Origin: Ilyomonas sp965199905
Lineage (GTDB): Bacteria; Bacteroidota; Bacteroidia; Chitinophagales; Chitinophagaceae
NCBI GenBank assembly: GCA_965199905.1
Contig: OZ241366.1
Location: 1,302,001 to 1,366,000, forward strand
Direction: 5' to 3'
DNA length: 64,000 bases
Both the position numbers and the translations under genes were made by a program. Below, in pieces: positions 43,048-53,000 of this stretch; within the stretch, counting starts at the first letter, position 1; each line of letters starts with the position of its first letter. The notes beneath the pieces were generated by a model, which did no database searches, was not told the DNA's origin, and saw nothing but the letters and a program-made list of their open reading frames with translations.

Positions 43048-44715
43048 ATGAAACATGTCTTCCTTTTTTTGTTGCTTTTACTTGCCACACTCGGCTATTC
43101 GCAGGAAAAGAAAACATTTACTCATGCAGATACTTTGCGAGGCAGCCTAAACGCAAACCGCACCTGGTGGAATGTGCTTCGCTACGACATTTCGGTAACA
43201 CCAGATTATAACAGCAAAACAATTACCGGCAGCAATATCATCACCTACAAAGTGGTTAAGAAAAGCTACCCGGCTTTTATGCAGATTGACCTGCAGCAGC
43301 CGATGATTGTTGACAGTGTTGTGTTTAATAAGCATCGTTTATTACAGTTTACACAGGAAGAAAATATTTGTTTGGTGAATGCTCCTAAGCAGGTTTATAA
43401 CAGCAAAGCAGAGGTAGCAGTTTATTATCATGGCAAGCCTAAAGAAGCCATAAAGCCGCCTTGGGATGGTGGCTGGATATGGACAAAAGATTCGTTGGGA
43501 AGACCATGGATGTCGGTGGCCTGCCAGGGCTTGGGAGCCAGCGTTTGGTATCCTTGTAAAGATCATCAAAGTGATGAGCCAGACAACGGCGCATCACTCA
43601 CAATAACAGTTGCCGGTTCATTGGTTGCTGTAGGAAATGGCAGGCTTACGCAAAAGAAAAAAAATGACGACAGCACAACATCTTACACATGGTCAGTTGT
43701 AAACCCAATCAACAATTATCTGATCATTCCTTACATCGGTAAATATGTAAACATACCGGACAGTTATGCCGGTGAAAAAGGCAAACTTGACGTAAATTAC
43801 TGGGTGCTTGATTATAATGAACAAAGAGCTAAAGAACACATGATGCCGGAAGTGCATCGTATGCTGAAAGCCTTTGAATACTGGATGGGACCTTACCCGT
43901 TTTATGAAGACAGTTATAAGATGGTAGATGCCCCGCATTTAGGCATGGAACATCAAAGTGCAGTAGCGTATGGAAACAAGTATGGAAATGGTTATTTGGG
44001 CAGAGATTTATCAAAAACAGGCTGGGGTTTGAAGTGGGATTTTATCATTGTACATGAAAGCGGTCATGAGTGGTTTGCAAATAATATTACTTCAAAAGAT
44101 CTCGCTGATATGTGGATACATGAAAGCTTTACCAACTACAGCGAAACACTTTTTACAGAGTATTACTATGGCAAAAAAGCAGGCGATGAATACAATGCAG
44201 GATCGAGAGTCAGTATTCGTAACGATAAGCCAATCATTGCACCTTATGGCGTGAATGAAGAAGGTAGTGGTGATATGTATTCAAAGGGCGGAAACATGCT
44301 TCACGCAATTCGCCATAGTATCAATGATGATGAAAAATTCAGGAGCATCTGGCGAGGTTTGAATAAAACATTTTATCATCAGACCGTTACGGCAAAACAG
44401 GTGGAAAATTACATCAGCTCGAAAGCAGGTTTCAATTATAGTAAAGTGTTTCAGCAATACCTGACAACAACACAGGTGCCGTTGCTTGAATTTTATTTTG
44501 ATAGTGCCAATTCATCTAAATTATTCTATCGTTACAGCAATTGTGTAGCTGGCTTCAACCTGCCACTGGCATTGAAAGACAGCACCGGAGCCACAATAAA
44601 GTTATATCCTACTGATACCTGGAAAAATACCACCGTTTCAAAGCAACAAGCTTCTTTATTTAACAAACAATCTATTGAAGCGATGTATTATTTAAATGTG
44701 AAAGAAGGAAAATAA
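43048..44715 (+). CDS. M1 family metallopeptidase, secreted
   Basis: A zinc aminopeptidase-type protein, 555 residues from ATG 43048, where the signal peptide MKHVFLFLLLLLATLGYSQ begins; an in-frame TTG at 43021 is less likely. The zinc site is HESGH (His336, Glu337, His340) with the third ligand Glu359 in WIHESFTNY, matching HExxH-x18-E. The exopeptidase GxMEN-type motif is LGMEHQS, upstream of the zinc site. It has the N-terminal beta domain and catalytic domain but lacks the long C-terminal helical domain of the classic 850-residue enzymes. It probably degrades peptides in the periplasm or outside. A full intergenic repeat element lies between it and the convergent NlpC gene. Confidence 0.93.
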   Translation: MKHVFLFLLLLLATLGYSQEKKTFTHADTLRGSLNANRTWWNVLRYDISVTPDYNSKTITGSNIITYKVVKKSYPAFMQIDLQQPMIVDSVVFNKHRLLQFTQEENICLVNAPKQVYNSKAEVAVYYHGKPKEAIKPPWDGGWIWTKDSLGRPWMSVACQGLGASVWYPCKDHQSDEPDNGASLTITVAGSLVAVGNGRLTQKKKNDDSTTSYTWSVVNPINNYLIIPYIGKYVNIPDSYAGEKGKLDVNYWVLDYNEQRAKEHMMPEVHRMLKAFEYWMGPYPFYEDSYKMVDAPHLGMEHQSAVAYGNKYGNGYLGRDLSKTGWGLKWDFIIVHESGHEWFANNITSKDLADMWIHESFTNYSETLFTEYYYGKKAGDEYNAGSRVSIRNDKPIIAPYGVNEEGSGDMYSKGGNMLHAIRHSINDDEKFRSIWRGLNKTFYHQTVTAKQVENYISSKAGFNYSKVFQQYLTTTQVPLLEFYFDSANSSKLFYRYSNCVAGFNLPLALKDSTGATIKLYPTDTWKNTTVSKQQASLFNKQSIEAMYYLNVKEGK

Positions 44716-44772
44716 TTGTTGACAGATTTGGTAACCGCCAATTTTGAAACTTGTATTATACTTCGCTTTCGT

Positions 44773-44880
44773 AAAAGCCCGATCATTGCCCGCAACCTTG
44801 ATGGGTGGATTCCTGCTGCTTCGACACGCAAGAATCACAACTGTCGATCACAAAAGTGATTAACGATGGTTACCAAAAAT
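44773..44880 (-). repeat. Full copy of the 107-bp intergenic element (NlpC copy)
   Basis: In gene-sense direction (minus) it starts ATTTTTGGTAACCATCGT, 49 bp after the NlpC/P60 gene stop. The conserved hairpin is at its clearest here: 44808-44816 pairs with 44828-44836 (GATTCTTGC with GCAGGAATC, one U-G) around loop GTGTCGAAGCA. A small second hairpin ATCAC-TTTT-GTGAT precedes it. Confidence 0.87.
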
Positions 44881-44928
44881 GTATTTAATTCAAGATGATT
44901 TTGCTGCTGCAGATATTGTAAGCGCCGC

Positions 44929-45681
44929 CTATTTTACCGAAGAGAATATTTGTGATGCTTTCACCACTCTGCCGCCGCCTTTGTAGCGGGTGCGCCAGTA
45001 AGGATCATTCAGATCACTAACCATAACGCCGTTGCTGGTAGCCGCGTGAACAAATTTATTGTTGGTAAGATAAATGCCCACGTGCGATATATCTCTGCCT
45101 GCCGTTTGAAAGAAAACAAGGTCGCCTTCGCTTAATTCATCCACCCCAATGCGGTTGCTGTTATCGTATTGCGCACGCGCTGTACGCGGCACATCTGTTT
45201 TATAAACATCCCGCATCATGATTTGGGTAAAGGCGCTGCAGTCGATGCAATTTTCAGTGCTGCCGCCCATACAATAACGCGTGCCCCACCAGCGATCCAT
45301 ATTCTGCAGCAACGGCAAATTGGTTAGGCGCTCTACTGAAGCATCCAAAAGAACAGCATATTTAAACTGAAGCCCGGAAGCTTTTTCAACATTATAATTC
45401 GAGATGGTCACATCGGTTGGCGGCGCATATAATACTTCCGGATTTTCTTTTTTCCGGCGCGAAGAACGGTTGCCTTGCGGTTCTGATATAGTACCGCTGC
45501 TACTGCCACCGGCAACAGCAATATCGTCGATAAACCGGAGATCGCTTCGCTTACTGGTTTTGGCTGCAGCAGGTTGCTTTGCAGATGTATCCCGCGCTGT
45601 CATTCGCTGCAGGCTTTTACAGCTATAAAGTAGCATAGTTGCCAATAGCAGGCATGTCAGTTTGAAGTAAGTAGTCGGCAT
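44929..45681 (-). CDS. NlpC/P60 family lipoprotein (peptidoglycan endopeptidase)
   Basis: A predicted cell-wall D,L-endopeptidase of the C40 family, attached to a membrane as a lipoprotein: MPTTYFKLTCLLLATMLLYSC has a lipobox ending at Cys21. A linker at 22-115 is followed by the NlpC domain with catalytic Cys148 (CIDCSAFTQ), His200 (DISHVGIYL) and a third residue at His212 (KFVHAATS). The start at ATG 45681 fits the signal; an in-frame TTG three codons upstream does not. It is 250 residues long. A TTACTTTG element ends 6 bp before the ATG, which would leave almost no leader. It is convergent with the M1 peptidase. Confidence 0.92.
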   Translation of the reverse strand: MPTTYFKLTCLLLATMLLYSCKSLQRMTARDTSAKQPAAAKTSKRSDLRFIDDIAVAGGSSSGTISEPQGNRSSRRKKENPEVLYAPPTDVTISNYNVEKASGLQFKYAVLLDASVERLTNLPLLQNMDRWWGTRYCMGGSTENCIDCSAFTQIMMRDVYKTDVPRTARAQYDNSNRIGVDELSEGDLVFFQTAGRDISHVGIYLTNNKFVHAATSNGVMVSDLNDPYWRTRYKGGGRVVKASQIFSSVK

Positions 45682-45828
45682 CAGATGCAAAGTAAAAAAG
45701 TGATTCTGAACAAAGGAGAAGGTGAAAAATTAAGGAGAAAATAAAATATAAAAATTCTTTTTGTGGAAAACGATAAAGTAAAATGGGCTTCCGTTCGTCA
45801 ATTTGTTTATAAAAACAAATGTATTTTT

Positions 45829-46293
45829 ATGTATTCCGTTCTTCTGCTGCTCCACTCCTACAACCGCTGGCTCGTTTTACTTTTTTTAGTAGTCGCATTG
45901 TTCCGCAGCTATCGTGGTTGGTTGGGGCGTAAACCTTTTACAAAACCTGACAATACGATAAGACATACAACGGCAACCATTGTACATACACAGTTATTGC
46001 TGGGTATCTGGCTGTATGCAATCAGCCAGATTGTATCTTATTTCTTAAACCACTTTACTGATGCCGTAAAGCAGAGAGAAATCCGTTTTTTTGGAATGGA
46101 ACACAGTCTGATGATGCTAATTGCAGTTGTATTCATCACGATTGGCTCGTCGAAAGCAAAACGGGAAACAGATGATAAACAGAAATTTAAAACGATGGCT
46201 ATCTGGTTTACTTTGGGTTTGCTCGTTATTTTATCTTCCATTCCATGGCAATTTTCATCATTGATAAGCCGTCCTTCTTTCCGAACATTCTGA
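45829..46293 (+). CDS. Small inner-membrane protein, four spans
   Basis: A 154-residue protein from ATG 45829 (MYSVLLLLHSYNRWLVLLFL); an upstream in-frame GTG at 45763 would add a polar leader before the first span and is not preferred. Four membrane spans are visible at about 1-25, 50-70, 88-110 and 123-143. Conserved-looking features are LLHSYNRW in the first span, HTQLLLGIWLY, and REIRFFGMEHSLMMLIAVV. Homologous Bacteroidota proteins are often labelled cytochrome b-like, and several His residues lie in the spans, but haem binding is not demonstrated. It is convergent with the histidine kinase gene, 2 bp between stops. Confidence 0.8.
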   Translation: MYSVLLLLHSYNRWLVLLFLVVALFRSYRGWLGRKPFTKPDNTIRHTTATIVHTQLLLGIWLYAISQIVSYFLNHFTDAVKQREIRFFGMEHSLMMLIAVVFITIGSSKAKRETDDKQKFKTMAIWFTLGLLVILSSIPWQFSSLISRPSFRTF

Positions 46294-46295
46294 TG

Positions 46296-47345
46296 CTATT
46301 CTTTTCTTGATGCCAGCGTAAAACCGATCGTTGTACCAATGTCTGGTTTGCTGCGCACATGAATTACCTGATCGTGTGCTTCAATGATATGTTTGCAGAT
46401 AGCAAGTCCTAAACCGGTGCCGCCAATGTCGCGGCTTCGCGCCATGTCTGTTCTGTAGAAACGCTCGAAAACACGCGGCAAATGCTGGGCAGGAATACCC
46501 ATACCGTTATCACTGATTTCAATCAACACAAGGTCTTCATCAGCCTGGTAAATACCGGCAGATATATATCCATCATGCCTTCCATACTTCGTGGCATTTT
46601 CAATCAGGTTAATCAATACCTGTCTTATTTTTTCTTTATCTGCATATACATAAACAGGCGCTTCGCAACCTTTTTTAATGGTTGTGCTGAGGTTCTTCGC
46701 GCTCAATAAAATAAAAAGCGACTGGTACACTTCGCGTATCAAATCCTGGATAATAAAACTCGTTTTTCCTATGGGTTGTGCGCCACTTTCCAGTGTCGAA
46801 ATTTCATCAAGATCATTGACGAGGTTCACCATGCGCTGCACGTTGCGGGATGCATTTTCCAAAAATTTTTTATTCAGTTCCGGATTCTCGGAAGCGCCGT
46901 CCAGCAAGGTTTCTACATATCCCTGAATGGCAAAAATGGGTGTCTTGAATTCATGCGAAAGGTTCTGCAAAAATTCCCTACGGTAAACCTCATTGGTCTT
47001 CAATGTTTCAATTTCATCCTTGCGCTGCTGCGCCCATTGCGCCACATCCTGCTGCACTTCGTCTATACTTTTATCAGGCAAAATGTATTGGTAATACATT
47101 TCTTCACGACGCGTAGCTTTTGTTTGGTAAATGAATTTATAGATGAGTTTTATTTTACGATAAATAAACCAGCGAAGTACAAACCTGATTAGAAAAAAAG
47201 ATAAAAAGAACATAGCCACAAGTGCAATAATGGCAACCACAAAATGAAAACTGACAAGGAAGAAAGCGATGCCGGCCGGCACCGATAAAATCAGGGCTGT
47301 AAAAATTGATAACCGGGTAGGTGATAAATTTTTTGTAGTAAACAT
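46296..47345 (-). CDS. Sensor histidine kinase (PhoR/WalK-like)
   Basis: The sensor half of a two-component system, 349 residues. Two adjacent membrane spans at about 12-56 leave almost no periplasmic domain, so it probably senses within the membrane or takes input from a partner. The HisKA domain has the phospho-acceptor His131 in NLSHEFKTPIFAIQGY. The ATPase domain has the N box (LINLIENATKYG), G1 (VLIEISDNGMGIP), F box (FERFYRTD) and G2 (GGTGLGLAICKHI). It follows its response regulator by 66 bp on the same strand. The ligand is unknown; a phosphate link is not shown by neighbours. Confidence 0.94.
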   Translation of the reverse strand: MFTTKNLSPTRLSIFTALILSVPAGIAFFLVSFHFVVAIIALVAMFFLSFFLIRFVLRWFIYRKIKLIYKFIYQTKATRREEMYYQYILPDKSIDEVQQDVAQWAQQRKDEIETLKTNEVYRREFLQNLSHEFKTPIFAIQGYVETLLDGASENPELNKKFLENASRNVQRMVNLVNDLDEISTLESGAQPIGKTSFIIQDLIREVYQSLFILLSAKNLSTTIKKGCEAPVYVYADKEKIRQVLINLIENATKYGRHDGYISAGIYQADEDLVLIEISDNGMGIPAQHLPRVFERFYRTDMARSRDIGGTGLGLAICKHIIEAHDQVIHVRSKPDIGTTIGFTLASRKE

Positions 47346-47411
47346 AAAAGAGCTGTAAGTGTTAAACTATCAGCTATAAGCAATATACAACAGAGTAAGA
47401 AAAAGCAAAAG

Positions 47412-48098
47412 TTAACATTCGAATTTATACCCAACTCCCTTTACAGTTGTCAGGCAATCGATGCCGATCTTCTGGCGTATTTTACGGATGTGAACATCAA
47501 TCGTGCGGTCGCCGACAATGACATCTGTTCCCCAAACGGACGATAAAATTTCGTTGCGAAGAAACACTTTGCCTGGCTTGGATGCCAGCAGGTACAATAA
47601 CTCAAATTCCTTTTTTGCAAGTACGATTTCTTTACCGCTTACGATAACGAGATAGCGTTGCGGATCTATGGTGATATTGTTTACATGAAGAATGGCTTTG
47701 CCTTCGTCCAGTGTTTTATTGCTGCGGCGAAACAACGCGTTGACACGGCTTGCCAATACTTTCGGGCTCACCGGTTTATTGATATAATCATCAGCACCAA
47801 TGTCAAGGCCTTTTATCTGCGAAATATCATCACTGATAGCAGTGAGAAAAACAATCAGTGTATCATCAAATCTTTCGTCTTGCCTCAGTTTGCGACATAC
47901 TTCAATGCCCGTTTTATAAGGCATCATGATGTCGAGAATAATCAGTTGTGGTTGCAACAGGTAAGCTTTTTCGAGAGCTTCATCACCATCGGCTGCTGAA
48001 AACACTTCATATCCTTCCTTTTGCAAATTGAACTGAATAATCTCTACAATGTCGGGCTCATCATCAGCAATCAGAATTTTCCTGCCGTTGGTTTCCAT
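47412..48098 (-). CDS. Response regulator, OmpR/PhoB family
   Basis: The DNA-binding half of the two-component system, 228 residues. The receiver domain has the acidic pair in IADDEPDIVE (Asp12-Glu13 region), phospho-acceptor Asp56 in LIILDIMMP, Thr in VFLTAISDD and Lys in DYINKPVSP. The C-terminal winged helix (about 130-228) has LAKKEFELLYLLASKPGKVF and DRTIDVHIRKIRQKIG, typical of OmpR/PhoB. It starts at ATG 48098 and is first in an RR-HK operon. A consensus TAnnTTTG promoter element lies at 48114. No target palindromes or direct repeats were recognised in the upstream spacer. Confidence 0.95.
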   Translation of the reverse strand: METNGRKILIADDEPDIVEIIQFNLQKEGYEVFSAADGDEALEKAYLLQPQLIILDIMMPYKTGIEVCRKLRQDERFDDTLIVFLTAISDDISQIKGLDIGADDYINKPVSPKVLASRVNALFRRSNKTLDEGKAILHVNNITIDPQRYLVIVSGKEIVLAKKEFELLYLLASKPGKVFLRNEILSSVWGTDVIVGDRTIDVHIRKIRQKIGIDCLTTVKGVGYKFEC

Positions 48099-48113
48099 TA
48101 ACTATTTATTTAC

Positions 48114-48121
48114 GCAAAATT
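48114..48121 (-). promoter_or_regulatory. -7 promoter element TAATTTTG upstream of the response regulator
   Basis: An exact TAnnTTTG match on the minus strand, 15 bp before the ATG at 48098. Confidence 0.55.
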
Positions 48122-48859
48122 AAAGTTCGCTTCATCAGAGGCATTCATTCACTCATTATCTTATTGTTAAGCAAAAGGCGGTTGGTTTTTATAAAAAAAT
48201 ATTTACCCAAAAAATACATGTTCCAAACAAGTAAAAAGCTGCTTATGGCATGAAGAAAAACAGAACATTAATACGTAAATTGAAGCCACTTCGCCTTGGT
48301 AGCGAAGCTGTTTTTTATAGAAGATATCGTTTTACAACTTCGTAAAAACTGACTTTAGTTTGATGCCATCTTCGTATAAACAGTTTAAAACAAACACCGG
48401 CTGAAAGCTTGCTAACAGGTAAAGGCAAACGATTAATACCGGTAACTACAGACGCTTTTTTTGCAATACCGCTTTATTGTTTTCGTTCGTGATAATTGCT
48501 AAGCTTTGTGTCTTTATTGCTTCCCGGCTCAACATAGACAATGTCTTTTGCCGGGCGTGGAAATACTTTTGAAAGAACCAGCAAAGCTGATAAATCAGAC
48601 ATAACTTTTGCCATCGTTGCTGCGCTCGATGTAGAATCCTTTAATATGGATTTCATTCAATGTTATCCAGCTTATCGCTCCATACTGCCACAGCCATTAC
48701 ATCGTTATGTCAAAATGAATACATGATTTTTCATTGTCTGTTGAAGCCAGCAATACCCTTTTTACGAATAAATCTACATTGCCTTTATTGCAAAGCAAAC
48801 TTAATAAAAGAAGGATGGCTTGTGTATCTTTTTGGAAATGATAGTTTGTGACATGCTTT
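48122..48859. other. Intergenic stretch with a possible gene relic
   Basis: About 740 bp with no intact gene. On the minus strand a 60-residue frame at 48474-48656 (ILKDSTSSAATMAKVMSDLS, then VFPRPAKDIVYVEPGSNKDT) is preceded in another frame by a coding-like VMAVAVWSDKLDNIE. Together they look like the frameshifted C-terminal end of a lost protein. A weak TTCGC/GCGAA hairpin with a T run lies at 48290-48315. I see no tRNA or insertion-sequence end. Confidence 0.4.
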
Positions 48860-48967
48860 TAAACGCTTCATCATTGCCCTGAACGTTAATGGGACGATTC
48901 CGGCTGCTTCGACAAGCGGGAATAACAACAGCCGATGAGAAAAGAAACAAACGATATTTACAAAAAT
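48860..48967 (-). repeat. Full copy of the 107-bp intergenic element (49-kb oxidoreductase copy)
   Basis: In gene-sense direction (minus) it begins ATTTTTGTAAATATCGT, 54 bp after the stop of the Gfo/Idh/MocA gene. The most diverged full copy: its stem reads ATTCCCGC against GCCGGAAT, where the U-G or U-A position of other copies is a C-G pair, with one mismatch. Confidence 0.8.
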
Positions 48968-49020
48968 GTATTTTTTTGTTTGTTGAAATCGATCTGAAAT
49001 CAAAAAGAAAAATTTTGAAC

Positions 49021-50031
49021 TCAGCGAATATTTAGTGCATTCGCCGCGTATATTTTTTCTATCAAAGCTACGGTTTGCAAACCTTCTTCGGCATTTGTAC
49101 TGATGGTGCCATTGTAGCAAAGTACATCAATTACATTCTGGTACACTTTATCGTGATTGCTCATGCTGCCTTTGTAAACGCCGTAATCGTTGGGCATTGA
49201 TTGTGTTGATTGAGGCAGTATTATTCCATCAATATTCTGATAGGAAATGGTGTTGAGATATTGACCGCCGATTTTTACACTTCCTTTTTCGCCAAACAAA
49301 GTGAAAGAGCCTTCCATGTTTTCAGCATAACTGTTTACGGTATAATTCAAGGTGCCTGCAGCGCCATTTTTCATAGTAAGAATAGCAACACCGGTATCTT
49401 CTGTTTGTATCTGCGGATGCGCTGCGTTTGTGATGTATGATTGCACAGAAACAACATCGCCAAGCAACCAGTAAAGGATATCAATAAAATGGCTGAACTG
49501 TGTGAACAAAGTGCCGCCATCTAACTCTTTTGTTCCATGCCAGCTATTTCGATAATAGTCATCACCCCGATTCCAGAAACCGTTGATCTGGAAGCTGTAA
49601 ATCTTACCGAGTTTGTTTGCTTCCAGCAATTCTTTTACAGCAACCACAGCTTCATTAAACCGGTTTTGCTTTACAATAAATAACTGTTTGCCGGCAATAG
49701 AAGCTTCCTCAATCATACGCCTGCAATCTTCTGTTCTGATAGCCATCGGCTTTTCGCAAACTACATGTGCGCCGGCGCGCAAGGCTTGTATCGTATGTTC
49801 TGCATGAAGACCATTGGGTGTGCATATGGCGACAACATCAGGTTTACATCGATGAAATAGTTCTGCAACTGATACAAAAAAAGGAATTGAATAGTTATCA
49901 GAAACTTGCTTTGCTTTGTTTAAATCAATATCACAAACGGCAATGAGATTTGCCATGCGATGGATATGCTCTGCATGGCGGCTGCCAATTTTACCACAAC
50001 CTATAATAGCAAATGAAAGATGATTTTTCAT
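49021..50031 (-). CDS. Gfo/Idh/MocA family oxidoreductase, cytosolic
   Basis: A predicted NAD(P)-dependent sugar dehydrogenase of 336 residues. The N-terminal Rossmann fold is FAIIGCGKIGSRHAEHI (7-23) with Asp closing strand two (AVCDID), CTPNGLHAEH, and the family lysine in VVCEKPMAI. The central part has WHGTKELDGGTLFTQFSHFI with the catalytic-loop His region. It resembles WbpB/WlbA-type enzymes that oxidise UDP-N-acetylglucosamine uronate in surface polysaccharide synthesis, but no other polysaccharide genes are nearby, so the substrate is open. It has no signal peptide, unlike the paralogue at 3005. A terminator separates it from the upstream large lipoprotein gene. Confidence 0.9.
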   Translation of the reverse strand: MKNHLSFAIIGCGKIGSRHAEHIHRMANLIAVCDIDLNKAKQVSDNYSIPFFVSVAELFHRCKPDVVAICTPNGLHAEHTIQALRAGAHVVCEKPMAIRTEDCRRMIEEASIAGKQLFIVKQNRFNEAVVAVKELLEANKLGKIYSFQINGFWNRGDDYYRNSWHGTKELDGGTLFTQFSHFIDILYWLLGDVVSVQSYITNAAHPQIQTEDTGVAILTMKNGAAGTLNYTVNSYAENMEGSFTLFGEKGSVKIGGQYLNTISYQNIDGIILPQSTQSMPNDYGVYKGSMSNHDKVYQNVIDVLCYNGTISTNAEEGLQTVALIEKIYAANALNIR

Positions 50032-50038
50032 GTAAAAA

Positions 50039-50072
50039 GAAAAGGAAGAAACCTGCTGATTTCTTCCTTTTC
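50039..50072 (-). terminator. Terminator between the ThuA/PQQ lipoprotein gene and the oxidoreductase gene
   Basis: A perfect 13-bp stem: 50039-50051 (GAAAAGGAAGAAA) with 50060-50072, 8-nt loop, followed on the minus strand by U-rich sequence that runs into the next start codon. It starts 8 bp after the upstream stop. Confidence 0.82.
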
Positions 50073-50079
50073 ATATAAC

Positions 50080-53000
50080 CTATTTCAATGAAAACATGAT
50101 GTTGGTAACGCCAATAGATTGGTTTTTGCTATCGCCCGATGATTGCTTTACAATATACACGTTATGAAGTTTTCCATCCGTTACGGGCGACAAAGCAAAA
50201 CTCGCGGTTCGCGTTGTGAGCGGCGCTTTATCAGTTGGCTTATTACCTTCTACTTTATACTCGCCTATCAGCTTTCCATCAGGCGCATCAAGATGAAGTG
50301 AAAACGTATTATCACCTGTAAGAATATCCTGCCAGCCCAGGCTCAGTGTGGCTTTGGTAATAGTAGCGAGATCAATACTATCTAAAGCAAACCAGCCATT
50401 GCTGGTTGATAAATACATAACAGCAGTATTCTGGTATGTAACCGTTTGGGCATCTTTGGTATGCTTTATATTTCCGAAGGTTACTATATTGCTTCGCAGT
50501 GCCGCTACTGAAGTACCCGTTAGCGGCTTTATATTTTGCCCGCCTTTATCGGCGTAAGATGCCGTTATATACAACACGCCATTTGCAATGGCTGGCTTAT
50601 TCAATGTTGGCAATACAGAACCTGTGGCAGGCAAAGATTTTTCATGTTTTTCATTTGCCAGAGACAATACCCAGCTTACAATTTGTTTCGCATCACTTTC
50701 AGATAAATTCGGATGCGCAGCCATTACAGCTTCACCCCAAACGCCACCGCCGCCTTTGATGATTTTATTGGCGAGATAAACCGTGGCACCGGCATCATTT
50801 TTATACTTTTCCGATACGGCGGCAAAGGCAGGTCCAACAGATTTTTCTGCCAGTTTATGACAAGCTTTACAATCTAAGGATTCCATTAAATTTTTACCTG
50901 TCACCGTTTCGGATAATACATGGTGACCTTGTGAAACGCCTGCCTGATCGCTGCCTTCGCGATAATCGGCTGTAACTATCAGGTTGCTATCAACGATTGT
51001 TGTTCCATCTTCTTTATCCGAAACAGATACCGAATAATTAACCGGCTGGTTAGGAAAATAAAAGGTTCTGTTTCCCTTGAATTGAATGTTAACGGTAGGC
51101 ATTTGGTTGCCGGCATACACACTCACAATATTGCTTTTTCCCACACCATCTTTTCCATCTTTTACTTCGGCATAAATAGCATAATCGCCGGCTGTGCTTA
51201 ACGTGGTTTGCAGCTTCGGTTCTTTTGTTTCAACCGTCTTTCCTCCTACATGCCAAACGTAAGTGAGCTTATCATTATCAGGATCCCTGGCTCCAACGGT
51301 TGCTTCAATATTTAACGGCAATGTGCCTGATGTTTTATTTACCTGAATGCCACTAACTTTCGGCGCGCGGTTGCCATTATTATAATCGATTCTAACCAAG
51401 CCCGCGTCAGGATTTTGTGCAAACCAGCCACTGCCATATTCCACAATATATAATCTTCCGTCAGGTCCTACTTCCATATCTGATGGGTTGTTGAACTTAA
51501 CGCCAGACATAAACGGTTCCATGTTATCAAAGTCGCCATTCTCCTGCATGGTTACCACTTTTATCCAGCCACGCATCCACTCATAGATAAACAGTTTACC
51601 ATCATAGTACGATGGATAACGCGTTTTTTCGGGAAATTGATCAGAATAATAAACAGGTCCAGTCATCGCTGTTCTGCCGCCGCTGCCTACCTGCGGAAAT
51701 TCCTTCGATGCACCATACGGATACCAAATGAAAGCAGGTTGCGCAGCCGGTAAATCAGTGAGTCCGGTATTGTTTTGAGATAAATTCTGCGGATGCGCAG
51801 GGTCGAAAGGCTTGCCACTTTCGCCGGTAAGATAGTTATAGGAAATGTAAGGAATATTGTTGCCGATAAATAAAGGCCAACCAAAATAACCCGGCTTACG
51901 CGCCTGGTTCATTTCATCGTAACCTTTGGGTCCGCGCGTTTGCAAACTGTCTACATTAGAGTCGGGACCAACTTCACCCCAATATAAAAATCCTGTCTTT
52001 TGATCGACTGAAATGCGATACGGATTTCTATCCCCCATCACATAAATTTCGGGTCTGGTTTTATCAGTGCCTTCGGCAAACAGGTTGCCTTTCGGTATGG
52101 AATAATTTCCGTTTTTATCTACCACAATGCGAAGGATTTTACCCCGAAGATCATTGGTGTTCCCGGCGGTGCGTCTTGCATCAAACTGGAGATGCCCCGG
52201 CGCATCATTTAACGGTGCAAAACCATGGCTTACAAACTTTTGTCCCGGCTCATCGAATGGGGTTGAATTGTCGCCGGTAGACAAAAACAAATCTCCGTCT
52301 TTATTAAACGCAATGGAACCGCCGGTATGGCAACAAATCTCACGTTGATCATAGAATTGCAGGATCACTTTCTCGGTGCTGTTATCAATGGTATCGTTGT
52401 TGAAAGTGAAGCGTGACAAGCGATTCACCGAAGTATCAGCCGGACAGTAATAAACGTACACAAAATGGTTATTAGCAAAATCAGGATCCTTCTGAATGCC
52501 CAGCAACCCTTGCTCTGCATTCACATTTGGTGTATGCAAAGTGCGCCAATACACATTCAGGAAGCCAACCTGTTTTACCGAATGATCTTTGTCTTTATAC
52601 AGCATAATTTCGCCGCGACGCTGAGTTACCAAAACATCCAGATTGGGCAGCACAGTGATTTCTGTTGGCTCAAAAAAATGCCCGGTTACCAACTGCGTTT
52701 TAGTAAAACGATCTGCATCTGGTGTGCGTTCCGTTTTCACCTTTCCATAGTTCAGCGATTCGTTATCGCCGATGGCATATTTAATACCTCCTAACAAATG
52801 CATAAGATAAGCCGGATCGCTGTACGATTCTTTAACATGACCCAGTTCTGTGTACCACGCTCTGCCTCCATCATACTCATGATACCATGCCATCGGGTGA
52901 TTGCCTTTCATGTTTCCACCTTTATAGCTGTTTTCATCTATGGAGAGCAATACATGCAGCCCGCTATCCATATTTTTGAAATTGTACCATTCATCTTTTC

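Noticed and set aside
45763..45828. GTG start 22 codons upstream for the four-span membrane protein
   Set aside because: Family-like N-terminus begins at MYSVLLLLHSYNRW (45829); the added leader is polar and not typical.
48290..48315. TTCGC/GCGAA hairpin followed by a T run in the 48-kb spacer
   Set aside because: Stem of only five pairs with a bulged extension and no gene directly upstream; not called as a terminator.
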